NCBI GenBank assembly: GCA_028583405.1
Contig: CM053244.1
Span: 2,775,607-2,839,606, forward strand
Direction of reading: 5' to 3'
Source: Pogonophryne albipinna
Lineage: Eukaryota; Chordata; Actinopteri; Perciformes; Artedidraconidae
DNA length: 64,000 bases
The translations under genes were made by a program, and so were the position numbers. The notes under the pieces were generated by a model. That model saw only the letters and a program-made list of their open reading frames with translations. It did not search any database and was not told the origin of the DNA. Shown here piece by piece: positions 1-11,365 of this stretch; the first letter of the stretch is position 1; every line of letters starts with the position of its first letter.

Positions 1-188
1 TTAAACATTTGGGAACAGCCCATCATAACAACTTTTTATGACAGTGGAGAAAGACCAAAATATGTTAAAAAACTGCGTCCTTGTCTGCTGAGTCATCATA
101 CTCGTCCTCTCCTTCCGCATACGCCAACAAGGGCATTTGGTACGGAGGGGGAGGGGCACCTTTTCCTTCAATGGTGGAACTGATGAAT

Positions 189-1030
189 TTAATCAGAGAG
201 AAGCAGACTCCACTGCTTCCTCGTGATGTCCCCCAGCCTGCTGACTATGGCTTCTGGGCCACCTGCTGGATGGATGTCCTCAGGATCCTGCTCCTCCAGT
301 CCACTGATGGCCGCTTCCAAGTTGTCTGCTGAAGGGTAGTCCTCGGTGTCCTCCTCCTGTCCTCTGATGGCGGCTTCCGAGTCGACTTCCTCTGCGAGGG
401 CCACGTCCGTCCCGATGTCGTCTAGGGTCCTAGCAGGAGGTTTCCCCGCCGCACACTGGCTCCAGTGGTACCAGTTGTCCCCCTTTTCTCCTAGGCGGAC
501 GGCATAGGAGGTCCTCTGGGTGACTCGGTCGGGGCCGGAGAACCTAGGGTTGAGCCACTTGGGTCTGATGACCTTCAGCCGGACGAACTCTGCTGTGTTG
601 GCCTCGTGTTTCTCGGGTCCCCCTTTGGCGTCAACAACCTGTGTGGAGAAGTCTGATACCCACCCCTCAAGTTGCTGGAAATAAGGTTTCGAACTCATGA
701 CCTCTACTTCCTTTCCTACTCTCAGGGCTCCTGGGCCCGGGAACTGATGGCCATGTGTCAGCTCAAATGGGGAGAAACCTGCCCCTCGGTTAATAGAGCT
801 CCTGATTAACATAAGGGCCAGAGGCAAGGCGTCTAACCAGTTCCTGCCTGTCTCCTCACATGCTTTGCTGAGTTTCTGTTTGATGTTCTGGTTCATCCTT
901 TCTACCTTTCCCTGAGATTGGGGTGATAGATGGCTCCGAAACTGTGTCTTAGTCCTAATGACTGTTCTACTGTGCGTAGGTCATGGTTCTTGAAATGGCT
1001 GCCCTTGTCTGACCTCACTTTCCTAGGAAA
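189..1030 (-). pseudogene. Endogenous retrovirus pol remnant: integrase core and C-terminal part
   Basis: The minus strand encodes the end of a retroviral integrase. Around 900-1030 I see the core-domain signature of a retroviral integrase: an S-D-K/N-G-type turn, then H-F, then Y-H-P and a G-K-V-E-R-M-N motif carrying the catalytic Glu. Downstream is a W-x-P domain with a T-x-Y-A-V-R-L run ending in W-x-H-W, like the C-terminal SH3-like region of gamma/epsilon-type retroviral integrases. An acidic, weakly repetitive tail follows to the stop at 189. The core is split by a frameshift near 917-930 and there is no reverse transcriptase or LTR in view, so this is a dead, partial old copy. Integrase identity is fairly sure; the retrovirus genus is inference. 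Confidence 0.75.
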
Positions 1031-1716
1031 CCATGTAGTGGAATGTAATGCGTGACTAAGAACTTGATCACATCCTCGTTATATCCCTGTTATAATTCAA
1101 TCAATATTTAGAAACATGTCAACATTCATCAAACAGTATCTTATAGACATGGAGCAGGTTAATTCTAAAACTGTCAATCAATGGTCAGATTGAACATCCG
1201 AGTTGGGGCGGCAGGTTTCTTTCAATCCCTAAATGAAAAATGTAGACTGTGAATTTTACAGCCATGTTGATATAATACATCATACCCACACTCCCCCTTT
1301 TTACACATGAACTCATGTGTAACAAAATCCTGTATGGGAAGAAAACCTTCAGGTAATAATTGATCATAAGAAAATACCAAACATTATTCACAAATGTACA
1401 TCCATCATTTTCACAGTAAACACTTCAGTGAAATGAAGTGTTTCTCTCCATCTTTCAGTTCTAAAAGAAACAGAATCTTCATTTTTTTGTTTGAGCTTCA
1501 CATTTTGCAAACCGCCACTGCCTGTGGGTAGCAGATATGGCCTTCTGGAGGCCGTTTTCTCATTGGGATACCCAGGCCGTGGGACACTATATTAGGTTAA
1601 GGGACATCCAGGGTAATTTGGTGTCGACTGCCAGTGTATTACTCCAGAAGTGGGATGCTGCCATGGTGGTTGCGTGTATCGGACCCTAGGGGGCGCTATA
1701 GTCATGGGGGGAGGCA
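1031..1716. other. Unassigned intergenic sequence
   Basis: No convincing coding frame, terminal repeat or RNA gene is visible. The only open frames are short and lack family signatures. Confidence 0.5.
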
Positions 1717-1718
1717 AG

Positions 1719-1890
1719 GGGGTGTCCACAGATCAATATGGTGTCCCACTTCCCATGGGGGGGGTGTCCACAGATTAATATGGCATCCCACTTCCCATGT
1801 AGGGGTGTCCACAGATCAATGGGGTGTCCACAGATCAATATGGCATCCCACCTCCCATGTAGGGGTGTCCATACATCAATATGGCATCCC
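1719..1890. repeat. Minisatellite, ~41-bp unit, about four copies
   Basis: The unit starts GGTGTCCACAGATCAATATG and continues through a CCCA-rich half. Four full or near-full units and one truncated unit of ~22 bp are present, with a few substitutions and variable G runs between them. Open frames on both strands here are translations of the repeat, not genes. Confidence 0.85.
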
Positions 1891-2087
1891 CAGTATGGAA
1901 ACTGTAACCCACTCAGAACTTTTTTCTCAATCAAATGTCAAACTTTCTCACAAAATCCTGTCTGGAGCTAAGAATCGAACACCCTTGTGGTGAGGGAGGG
2001 GGAGGAAATTGAAAAAAATTGAAAAAAGGTGCTTGGTGCTCCGAGACTTTTTGGGGGACCCTGCGACCTTCAACAAGGTCAAAACTG

Positions 2088-3485
2088 AGGTCAGAGGTCA
2101 CGTTTTCATGCCGTACAATGCCCTTTGCGGCACAAAGGAAGGTCTGACTGCTTTGAGCTTGCTCTCATTAGTATCGGCTCGAAAAGTACATGCAGATTGG
2201 TGCCTCTGTTGCTCCTAATGTCAAAGGTTACGGCTTGAAATGCAACAAAGCTCCAAAGGTCAAAGGTCACCGGTGGATGGTATACACTACTGTTTTTGCC
2301 ACTTAGGAAGGTCCGACCGCTTTGAGCTTGATGTCATTTTAACCGTCTCGGAGAGCAGATGCAGATGGATGCCTCTGGTGCAACTAAATGTCAAAGGTTA
2401 TGGCTTAAAATTTAACAAAACCTTCCGTTAAGGCCTTTTGAGAAGCTGCAGTGCTGCATGAGTGTTTAAAGTACTTTGAAAAGGGCTAAAGAGATCATTT
2501 TTTCACAGGGGGCCTCTGAATAGGTCCTAGATCAAGAATCTGAAATATGGGAACCTTAAACTACCCAGAACTTTTTTTTCAATAAAATGTCAAACTTTCT
2601 CACAAATTCCTGTCTGGAGCTAAGAATCTGACACCCTTGTGGTTAGGGAGGGGGAGGAAATTGAAAAAAATTGAAAAAAGGTGCTTGGCGCTCCGAGACT
2701 TTGAGAGTGTGTTGCTTAACGTGTGTGGAACCCGCTTGCAAAATTTGGGGACCCTGCGACCTTCGACAAGGTCAAAACCGAGGTCAGAGGTCACGTTTTC
2801 ATGCCGTACGGTGCCCTTTACGGCACAAAGGAAGGTCCGACCGCTTTGAGCTTGCTCTCATTAGAACCGGCTCGGAAAGTACATGCAGATTGATGCGTCT
2901 GCTGCTCCTAATGTCAAAGGTTACGGCTTGAAATGTAACAAAGCTCCAAAGGTCAAAGGTCACCTGTGGATGGTATACGCTACTGTTTTTGCCACTTAGG
3001 AAGGTCCGACCGCTTTGAGCTTGATGTCATTTGAACCGTCTCGGAGAGCAGATGCAGATTTAGGCCTCTGGTGCAACTAAATGTCAAAGGTTATGGCTTA
3101 AAATGTAACAAAACCTTCCGTTAAGGCCTTTTGAGAAGGTGCAGTGCTGCATGAGTGTTTAAAGCACTTTGAAAAGGGCTAAAGAGATAATTTTTTCACA
3201 GGGGGCGTCTAAATAAGGCTCAGATGAGGAATCTGAAGTATGTAAACTGTAACCCACCCAGAATTCTTTTTTCAATAAAATGTCAAATTTCTCACATAAT
3301 CCTGACTGAAGCTAAGAGTCTGAGAGGCTTGTGTTGAAGAAGAGAGAGCAAATTGAAAAAAATTGAAAAAATGTGCTTGGCACTCCAAGTCTTTGAGAGT
3401 GTGTTGCTTAACATGTGTGGAACCTGCCTGCAAAATTGGGGCACCCTGCGACCTTTGACAACGTCAAAACCGAGGTCAGAGGTCA
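2088..3485 (+). promoter_or_regulatory. Five perfect DR1 (AGGTCA-n-AGGTCA) nuclear-receptor-type motifs in the array
   Basis: Two exact AGGTCA half-sites with a 1-nt spacer occur at 2088-2100, 2257-2269, 2781-2793, 2950-2962 and 3473-3485. The sixth expected position, near 3636, is degraded. A further single AAGGTCA half-site lies just upstream of the first DR1 in units 1 and 2. DR1 is the known binding architecture for RXR heterodimers, PPAR, HNF4 and COUP-TF. Motif presence is seen directly; binding is inference. Confidence 0.6.
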
Positions 3486-3816
3486 CATTCGCAATGCCGA
3501 CAGTACCCTCGACGGCGCAAAGGGAGGTCCGACGGCTTTGAGCTTAGTCTCATTAGAACCGGCTCGGAGAGAAGATGCGGATTGATGCCTCTGCTGCTCC
3601 TAATGTCAAAAGTTACGGCTTAAAAGGGGACAAAGCTCTAGAGGTCAACGGTCATCTGTGGATGGTCTACGCTACTGTATACGCCACTTAGGAAGGTCCG
3701 ACGGCTTTGAGCTTAGTCTCATTAGAACCGGCTCGGAGAGAAGATGCAGATTTATGCCTCTGGTGCAACTAAATGTCAAAGGTTACGCCTTAAAATGTAA
3801 CAAAACCTTCCCTTAA

Positions 3817-5902
3817 CCTCTTAAGCCCTGAGCCTGTTTTTCAGGTTTCAGGCTCGAAAATGCCACTAACACAACAAAGACTATATCTTCACTTCTAAAA
3901 GGGGTAAATTAATAATCTTTTCTCTCAAAGCAAGGTTACATCTGTGAGTTGGATGTAGAAGTGTCAGAATCAATATAGATGTTTTTATTTTAAAGTAAAT
4001 TCAGATGGAACATAGTAAAAACATGTAAATTCTAATGTCCGCCTAAAAAAAACCATTACTTATAGTAAAAACCACCCTTGAATGATGGGTTAGTAGACTA
4101 AAAGCTTTAGGAATCCAAACTATAACATATAATAAGTACCCTGTATCAAGATTGATGCAAAACAAGTGAAATTTGACCTTTTTAGAGAGGTTTAGAAAAA
4201 TAAAGTCCAGGCGGACTCACCTCTGGGTAATTTGGGAACCATCGGTTCCATTTGAACTTTTTCACTGTAAAAATCATTTTATTACTTTGAATTTTCACTA
4301 TAGGTATTCATTCCATCCAAATACAACTGTTGTGAAAAAAAAAAAAAAAAAAAAAAATATATAAGAACATACTCTGTTATCCTCTTAGGCAAGGCAAGTT
4401 TATTTATATAGCACTTATAGGCCCCACGGACCGAAATCGCGTCATTTGCAGGAAACAACGTCTAAGGAACCTTACTATTTAATAAACTATGAATATTTTA
4501 TATCCATATAACGGGAAAAAACTTATTTAACTGATCTTTTTCATTTATTTTTTCAAAAAAAACACAATGCTAACAGTGAGCATCTGAATTAGCCCCGAGC
4601 GAAAAATGCTAACCTATTACTGCACCGAAAATCACTCCTAGCTCCCTTATTACTTATCCTAGCTCCCTTATTACTTATCCTAGCTGCACATCCAACACAT
4701 CGTTTTTGATCGTAAAGACACAGAATCTAACGGTGCCCACCTCAACACTGAAAGATACAAACTTGCGACGTTATCAACAAAAACGTACATCAAAACAAGT
4801 GGCGCTAGGCTAATGGCTTACCTTCCTCTTTGCCTGGTCTAAACTGGTCTTCAATGGCATTAAAACGATAAAAACGATGATGTAGTTAATCCATAGGTAT
4901 TAACCTATGGATTAACTACATCATTGTTTTTATCGTTTTAATGCCATTGAAGACCAATTGGATATTAATCCAATGGGGCTGTGTCCCCTTTGAAATGTTC
5001 TGATAATCTATAAGCAATAAAACTGCAATTCCGTTATCTGCTGTCCGCTCTGTCCTCCGTGTGTTCTGGGTTCTGCTGTAATGCCTGCTGTTACGTAGTA
5101 AACAATAAATGAAGCCGCCTGCGTAAAGTACTTAAACTGGCTGGCATTCTTTATACTTTACGCAGGACCATATCTCTGGAACCCATTGGTCGATTCGTGT
5201 GATTTACACCTTTTTCTTAACCATCAGAACCAATAGAATCGATGGGCAGTTCCCAAATCAACATAAACATTACCATAGCGGAGGTAATAGAGAGCGAACA
5301 AAGCATATCTGAAAGTGCACGTCTGGACGGCAAAATTTTAAACCCAGTATATTGCCATAAATATGATGAAGGATTATCAGTCAAAATTTCTACGTGACAC
5401 AAAGACATTGGATTAACCTTGAGCGGCGTTTTTATTCCGGTGAACACAACTTTTGATCACAAATCAAAAAAGGTAAGACGAAATTATTGTAATATTTTTT
5501 AAACCGGATGTTGTTTACTTTCTCTTTTCTGGCTGATAGCTCCGCAATTCGGGGTCCTACAGTGATGATATTATATGTCTGGAATCTGTGGAGTCTCAGC
5601 TTTAAATGGTATATCTTGTTTGTGCAGTTACGATAAGTAATAAGGGCATTTCTACCGTGAGTGCTGTGCAAAATCCGTTAGCATTAGTTAGCATTTTTTC
5701 GCTCCATGCTAATTCAAAGGCTTGGTATTACTCTTGTGTTTCTTTTAGCTAAAAATGGTTCACATTGTCAGTTAGCGGAGTTTCTTAGCGTTAAAAGGGT
5801 ATGGAACATTAATAGTTTCATAAATGTTAAGAAGCCCTGAGACATAGTCTCGTAAAAAAACTGTGGGGGGGGTCCACTGGGGGGACCCTCGGGCTTAAGA
5901 GG
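3817..5902. mobile_element. TTAA-flanked piggyBac-like non-autonomous element, copy 1
   Basis: The element starts CCTCTTAAGCCC and ends GGGCTTAAGAGG, with TTAA at 3813-3816 and 5903-5906. The uninterrupted site is visible in the sister array units, where the same context reads CCTTCCGTTAAGGCC. A second, inverted copy at 36351-38383 matches along its length. No transposase is present. Two short overlapping minus-strand frames (5217-5671) recur in the other copy but resemble nothing I know, and probably survive only because the copies are recent. TTAA duplication fits piggyBac or Kolobok; piggyBac is my preference. Confidence 0.85.
4845..4956. repeat. Near-perfect 54-bp-arm palindrome inside TTAA element copy 1
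   Basis: Arms 4845-4898 and 4903-4956 are inverted copies with a single mismatch and a 4-nt centre. The second element copy has only one arm here (around 37289-37343), so the palindrome arose in this copy by an inverted local duplication. Confidence 0.85.
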
Positions 5903-6756
5903 TTAAGGCCTTTTTTGAGATGCAACTGCTGCATGAGTTTTTAAAGGACTTTGGAAAAGGCTAAAGAGATATTTCTTTCACAGGGGGACTCTAAATAGGG
6001 CCCAGATCAGGAATCTGAAGTATGGAAGGTCTCACCCACCCAGAATGTTTTTCAATAAAATCTCAAATTCATTAATGAAAATGTTAAGCTAACGGGAGCT
6101 ATTCCAATGTATATTTCCATTGAAAATGCTAACCGCTAGCAGCAAAGCTAGCATCACAGCCATTGATCCGTTTTTTGAGACTTTGCACACACTTTTCCCA
6201 AACCTTTTCACACGCTACTCTGGGAGTACTTTCATTCGCTTCGTCTTGGTCTGTAGATGTTATTTAATGCAGATTAAATTCACCAAAAGTTAGCATTCTA
6301 ACGTAACATAAAGTACCGCGACCGCTGTTTGCATCATGTCATCAGAGATATCGTTGGAAAGCTGTGTCTCTCCTGCATAATCTCATCGGATCCAAATATG
6401 GTCATTTCCTTTGTATCAGCAACCAATCTTGAAAGTACAAAGGGGTCTTAAACCAAGAAACAACATTTCATTGGCTGGTGTCAATTTCTGACAACGTGAT
6501 TTGTTCAGATGCGTCACGTGGTGTGCTAAAACCCTTTCTGGTTAGCTTTCCGCTGGAAATTTAAGTCTCAAAATGGCAAAAGAACAGCAAAAAAGACGTT
6601 CACAGAGAAGATGACAACAATTGTCACTTGCACGAAGCAAGGTTATACAAAAAACAAATGACCCCGACCATGAAATACCTTCACAGAGTGCGTCGATACG
6701 CAAGCTGTCATCCAAAGAACAGCAGGGTTTAGGTAGCGCCACACAGCAATCTTTAA

Positions 6757-7526
6757 AGGGCCCATGTCATGGCCAATTCCACTGATCATAATTCCATTGT
6801 TGAGGTCTACTAGAATAGATTTATATTGTTCAATTTTCCAAACTGACATCGGTTTCTCATACAGCATCACTGTAAACTACGTGTATTCACTGAATTTCAC
6901 TCTCTGCCTTTAACGGCTCGTTGGAGCTCCAATAGCTCCAGCCCAGTGTGCTCTGATTGGTCGGGACGTTGTGAATCGCGCTGAGCTCCGTGGAAGTGTG
7001 GTTTCCTTGTTTAGCGATACACAGCGAAACACAGCCAAACTCATCCTGAGCACACACAAACTCACAGCCGAAATAAAAACAATAAGTGTGGCTTGATATT
7101 GAGTAAGAAAAAGGTTGATAAACACTGTGAGAATGGGTCTGCAGAGAGAATTTCGCCGCAATCCCAACTGTCTGTTATCAGCCTGCACAGGGAGGTGTTT
7201 GTATGAGGAAGTCCGTGGATTGGTCAATTTGGACCAATCAGCGGGGGCTTAACGTAACGGCTCCGCGGACGTAACGTAACGGCTCCACGGATTGGTCCAT
7301 TTGGTTCCAGGTACCGCATGACGTTAAGCCGTACCCGGAAGAAACATTGGACAATGACGTATCAGTGACGAATCTCCAACGAGGCGTTTTGGGGAGGTAT
7401 TTAGAGTTTTACTCGCTACAGGGTGTACTTTGAAGGTTTTTGACTCTGCAGACCGTTTACATGCATAAAAAACTTCATAACACACAAGGGGACGGGTAAT
7501 AACTGGAAAAGCATGACATGGGCCCT
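6757..7526. mobile_element. TTAA-flanked MITE with AGGGCCCATGTCATG termini
   Basis: The ends AGGGCCCATGTCATG and CATGACATGGGCCCT are perfect inverted repeats flanked by TTAA (6753-6756, 7527-7530). The related element at 44674-45869 holds the empty site, ATCTTTAAAGGTCG. An 8-bp CTTTAAAG duplication with a 13-bp TIR fits equally well, so the superfamily (Kolobok/piggyBac-like or another) is open. It carries no transposase. Short open frames inside have no family signature. Confidence 0.85.
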
Positions 7527-8144
7527 TTAAAGGTCGTTTTCTCAAAATGAGTTTTTTCTCATATTCTGAGTAAGAAATGTCCACTTCAGTAGCACTTACA
7601 TACACCAAACCTTCCAGTTGTATTTGTATCAATATTCTGAAGGTTTTTACAGAAGTGTTTGTTCATATATCATTCATAGCCTGAATTATATGACATTTTA
7701 TACCTAAAAACATGGCGAAAATTGATATTTTAGGGCTGTTGACAGTATTTTCTGATTTATGGAGTGATAAAAAGAGATATCCAAAATCCCTTCTGTAAAA
7801 ACTTTAGATTCTAATATGACTACAAAGTGAAACAAGAATTTTGAACCTGGCTTTATCCAATGTTCAGATTTGTGTTCCTGAAATGTGTTAAAATATGCGC
7901 ATATTTAATGAGAGTATGGCTCATTTGCATATTTAAACATGCTATTTCAGAAAACTTGTAATACAAAAAACAATTGTCTTAATGTAAGTAATTAACTGGA
8001 GAAATGTCTAGCTCAGGGGTCGGTAACCTTTTTGATATGAAATGGTTGAGGAGCTTGACGCTCGTGAACTATCAGCAGGAGGGCGGGGGGAGCCTCGCTG
8101 CGGGGAAGCAGTGTGTGGACCTGTCAGCGCAACTTAAATGATGC

Positions 8145-8799
8145 CAGGGGCGCAGGAAGCGGGGTGCTGAGGGCGCTGCAGCACCCCCTAGTGCCAGGCA
8201 GGCGGAGCTCCTCTGTCTGCAGATTTTTTTTTTTTTTATATTTTTTTTTTAGATATATTTTATATTATTATTCAAATGATAATTTTAAACTATATAATAA
8301 GTGATTTAGCTTCAGGGAAGAAAAATAAAAAAGATGTGGGAAGAAAGTGTTTTGTTGTTTGTTTTTTGTCGGCTACTTTTAACGTGACGACAACACAAGT
8401 GACAAGTAACTGACATGGCGCAAAAACGTATCTCGGAATTCTTTCTCACTAAAAACGCTAAATCTGCTAAAAAGATTGAAATAGAAGATGCAGGGGAAGG
8501 GCATTATTACGCAGAATCTGTGTAATATGTAGCCAGGAATTAGCAATGCCTTGATAGCCGACTTCAATGAATGTAAATTCCACATTGTTGGTAAAATAAT
8601 ATTTTACATCTTAATAGTGTGTGTGTGTGCTCGCACATTTGTGCGTGCTCTATAGTGCCCGTAATAGCGTGCACTGGAGTCCATTGTTATGCACTGTGTG
8701 TGTGTGGTTTTGCTCGGTGTCAACGTCACCCCCCGTGCGTAATTAGCACATCGGACAGCACCTCAGCACCCCCACTCAAAACACCTTCCCGCGCCTCTG
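8145..8799. mobile_element. hAT-type MITE (655 bp)
   Basis: It starts CAGGGGCGCAGGAAGCGG and ends CCCGCGCCTCTG, with subterminal inverted GCTGAGG/CCTCAGC blocks. The flanks AATGATGC (8137-8144) and CATGATGC (8800-8807) form an 8-bp target duplication with one mismatch, as expected for hAT. Confidence 0.8.
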
Positions 8800-9963
8800 C
8801 ATGATGCCGAATTTAACAAACACATTTAAATAATTGGTTTAAACGGCATAATAATAATAAGGACGATCGTCCATTCTGTGATTCTCCAGAAGACACATGT
8901 TATGATATTAGGGTCATGCAGAGTGAGATGAGATCGCTGACGCTGTCCCTTTAAGAGAGAGAGAGGGAGAGGGGTGTGGCTTGTGCATGTGTGTTTGTGG
9001 ATGGGAGAGCGACAGTGAGGGAACGTGTGTATGTTTCTGGAAGTGAAACGAGCAAGCAGAAAAACAGAGGTCTTTGATGTATTTTGTGAAACAGAAGAAC
9101 AGCTAAATAAATGCAACAGCCTCCCAAGAAGAGCTCGCCTCTCTCCAGTCATTTAAGCTAAAGTGGGTTATTGAACCTGAAGCTTGTTGCTTCTGCCCTC
9201 CTCGACTACGGTCTGGGAGCCGACAGGAAAGTTCAACACACAGATGGCCCTTTGTAGCATATTATTTCGATGAGAGATGAGCAGATCGCCACTGGGCTTT
9301 CAACTAAAGACACAGTCACGCAAAAACTGCGGCATTTGTACAGCTCCTTATGGGTAGGGCTACTGCAATTTGTGAAGTGCTTTCCTCTGTGGTGAAACGA
9401 TCAGCACTGCACTATGGAGGAAAGCGGCAGGAAGTCGCCTGGAGTTAAAGAGAGCGGGGCTGCGTTGCGTGCATGGCTTCCTTCTGTATGGGATTAGTTT
9501 TGTATCATAAAGATAAACCAACACTTTCTCAGAATAAAGCAAAACTATGAGTTTAAAATTAAAAAAAACTGAGTCAAGCAAAAATTAAATAAATTAAAAA
9601 AATAAAACTATAAGTTGCAAACAAATCATTTGTGTAATCATGTAAACTATAAGTCTTTTTTCTTTGTTTTAACATAGGTTTTTGTTTGCAGTTCTTGTTT
9701 CTTCTTTCTCAATGATCAGACTTTTGCTCTCGCTGCAGCTCTCTCTTTTGCGCTCCTTCACTTTTTGTTTGAGATTCTGACACAAACCTCCCAGGTGGGC
9801 GGGACTTTCAGGGGTGCGTCCCCATTGGCTACTCAGTTTTTGAGTGACAGCCCAGTCCTCCAGCGATTGTACAGTGCAGGCAGCTGCGGACTGCGGTGCG
9901 GTAGCTGCCTGAGCGTGGATAGAACACCCCCAGAAGAACCAGCATTTCAATTATTATAATACT

Positions 9964-9977
9964 CAGGGCCGGCCCTG
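9964..9977. mobile_element. hAT relic reduced to its two ends
   Basis: The 14-bp perfect palindrome CAGGGCCGGCCCTG lies between identical 8-bp flanks ATAATACT (9956-9963 and 9978-9985). It is exactly what two hAT termini joined end to end within an intact TSD would look like. Confidence 0.7.
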
Positions 9978-10042
9978 ATAATACTACAATTGAAAATATA
10001 TGTAAGTATTGATCATTTGTGTTGTTTGTGCTGTACTATACG

Positions 10043-11365
10043 CAGAGTCGGCGTCATGGGGGGTCATTCGCGGGCCATGCCCCCCCCAAATGACTCACTG
10101 TGCCCCCCCAACGCAGGGTGGGCAAGCCTTGCCACTTTGCCGTTTTTTTATTTTTTAAAAATCATATAGCCTAAGTGAAAACGTTTCCACTAACGTTTCC
10201 GGTTTTGTGTGAAATACATCAGAAATACAAATATAAAACACAGCCTGAGGTGTGCTCACTGCTGCTCTCTGATTGGTGTGTTGCTTGACCAATGACCCCC
10301 GACCTTTGTTTTGTTATCATTACGTGGCTGTGTGTTTAGAATGAAGAGCCCAAGTGGCGATCTGTCCATCTGTTATACTGATTATACAGTAAAGCCATCG
10401 AAAATAATTATGATATACAGTACAGTACAAGTAGCCTACTTCTGGGTCTCTGTGTTTCATTCAAGCTCGGCTCTGTGTGTGTGTGGCACTGAGCGCATTT
10501 TGTGAGTGCGCGAGCGGTAACGTGGAATGTGTTGTTAGCATCTGGTTAGCTAGCTATGCTAACGGATATAAAGAGCTGTTTCTACACCAAGGTGGAGGAG
10601 AGTCCTCTCCTGTCAGACTGAGAGGCTCTTATAACGTCAGCTCAGTGAGGTAAGGACTCTCTCAGTGTTTAGATAGTTCACTTTAGTGTAGGTTATCTCA
10701 GTGGGTCTCAAACGGTTTGGTGACCATCTATGTAAACAAGTATTTGCGAGGAACACCTTTATATGATCATTATAGTTATTAAAGAATAAGAGAATAAATG
10801 AAAAACGGGTATGAAATACTATAGGACAGTAACACAAGAATACAGTTTAAAAGGGGAGTGATTAGTAAAATATACATAAAGAAAAAGTAAATCTGTGTAC
10901 AGTTATGTTTCATATGGATGTTGAGAGATGTAGGCTATCCATAGATCTCCTAATGTTGCTCTCAAAGTGCACCAGATTGATGCATTTAACTTCAATATTT
11001 AAAAAACATCTTCCCGGGGGAGCATGCCCCCAGACCCTCCTAGAGGAGGTTAGGTCCACCCCCACCTAAAACATGTTCACATGGATAGGATACTAAATAC
11101 ATTTGCACACCTTTTTATATGGTGGCCTATGTCCATATGTTTCTGTTTTAGTGGTCGTGCCACAACCGTGCATGTATGCACAAGTCATAGGTGCGCTATA
11201 CAATAGCACTACACCCCTGCAATGTGTGTGAAAGACAATAGACTTTACAGCATGTTTTTTAATTGAAGTTGCGTTGGTGTTTGTGTATTGGTTGTTGACG
11301 GCAGTGTGTGCCCCCCCTTGGTAAATGATTGCCCCCCCATTCGATTTGTTCTAGAGCCGACCCTG
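10043..11365. mobile_element. Non-autonomous hAT element (1,323 bp)
   Basis: The termini CAGAGTCGGC and GCCGACCCTG are flanked by a perfect 8-bp duplication, ACTATACG (10035-10042, 11366-11373). Subterminal C-rich runs occur at both ends. About 440 bp inside (10560-11000) recur inverted at roughly 29640-30200 in another hAT-like element, including a CTCAGTGGGTCTCAAACG-type stretch. No transposase is seen. Confidence 0.85.

Larger units (their letters stand above)
1895..6063. repeat. Tandem array of ~650-700-bp units (three units plus the start of a fourth)
   Basis: Units begin near 1895, 2548, 3239 and 6023 with a shared stretch ending in AATGTCAAACTTTCTCACA-like sequence. Each carries an A-rich GAAATTGAAAAAAATTG block, then two internal sub-repeats (GGAAGGTCCGACCGCTTTGA and about 70 bp after it) roughly 167 bp apart. 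The third unit is split by the TTAA element at 3817-5902 and resumes at 5907. The fourth is cut off near 6063. Short open frames in each unit are not conserved as proteins. It looks like a satellite-like or degenerate element array of unknown family. Confidence 0.85.

Noticed and set aside
1634..1993. Frames with repeated HRSIWHPTSH on the plus strand and DAILICGHP on the minus strand
   Set aside because: They are read-throughs of the ~41-bp minisatellite.
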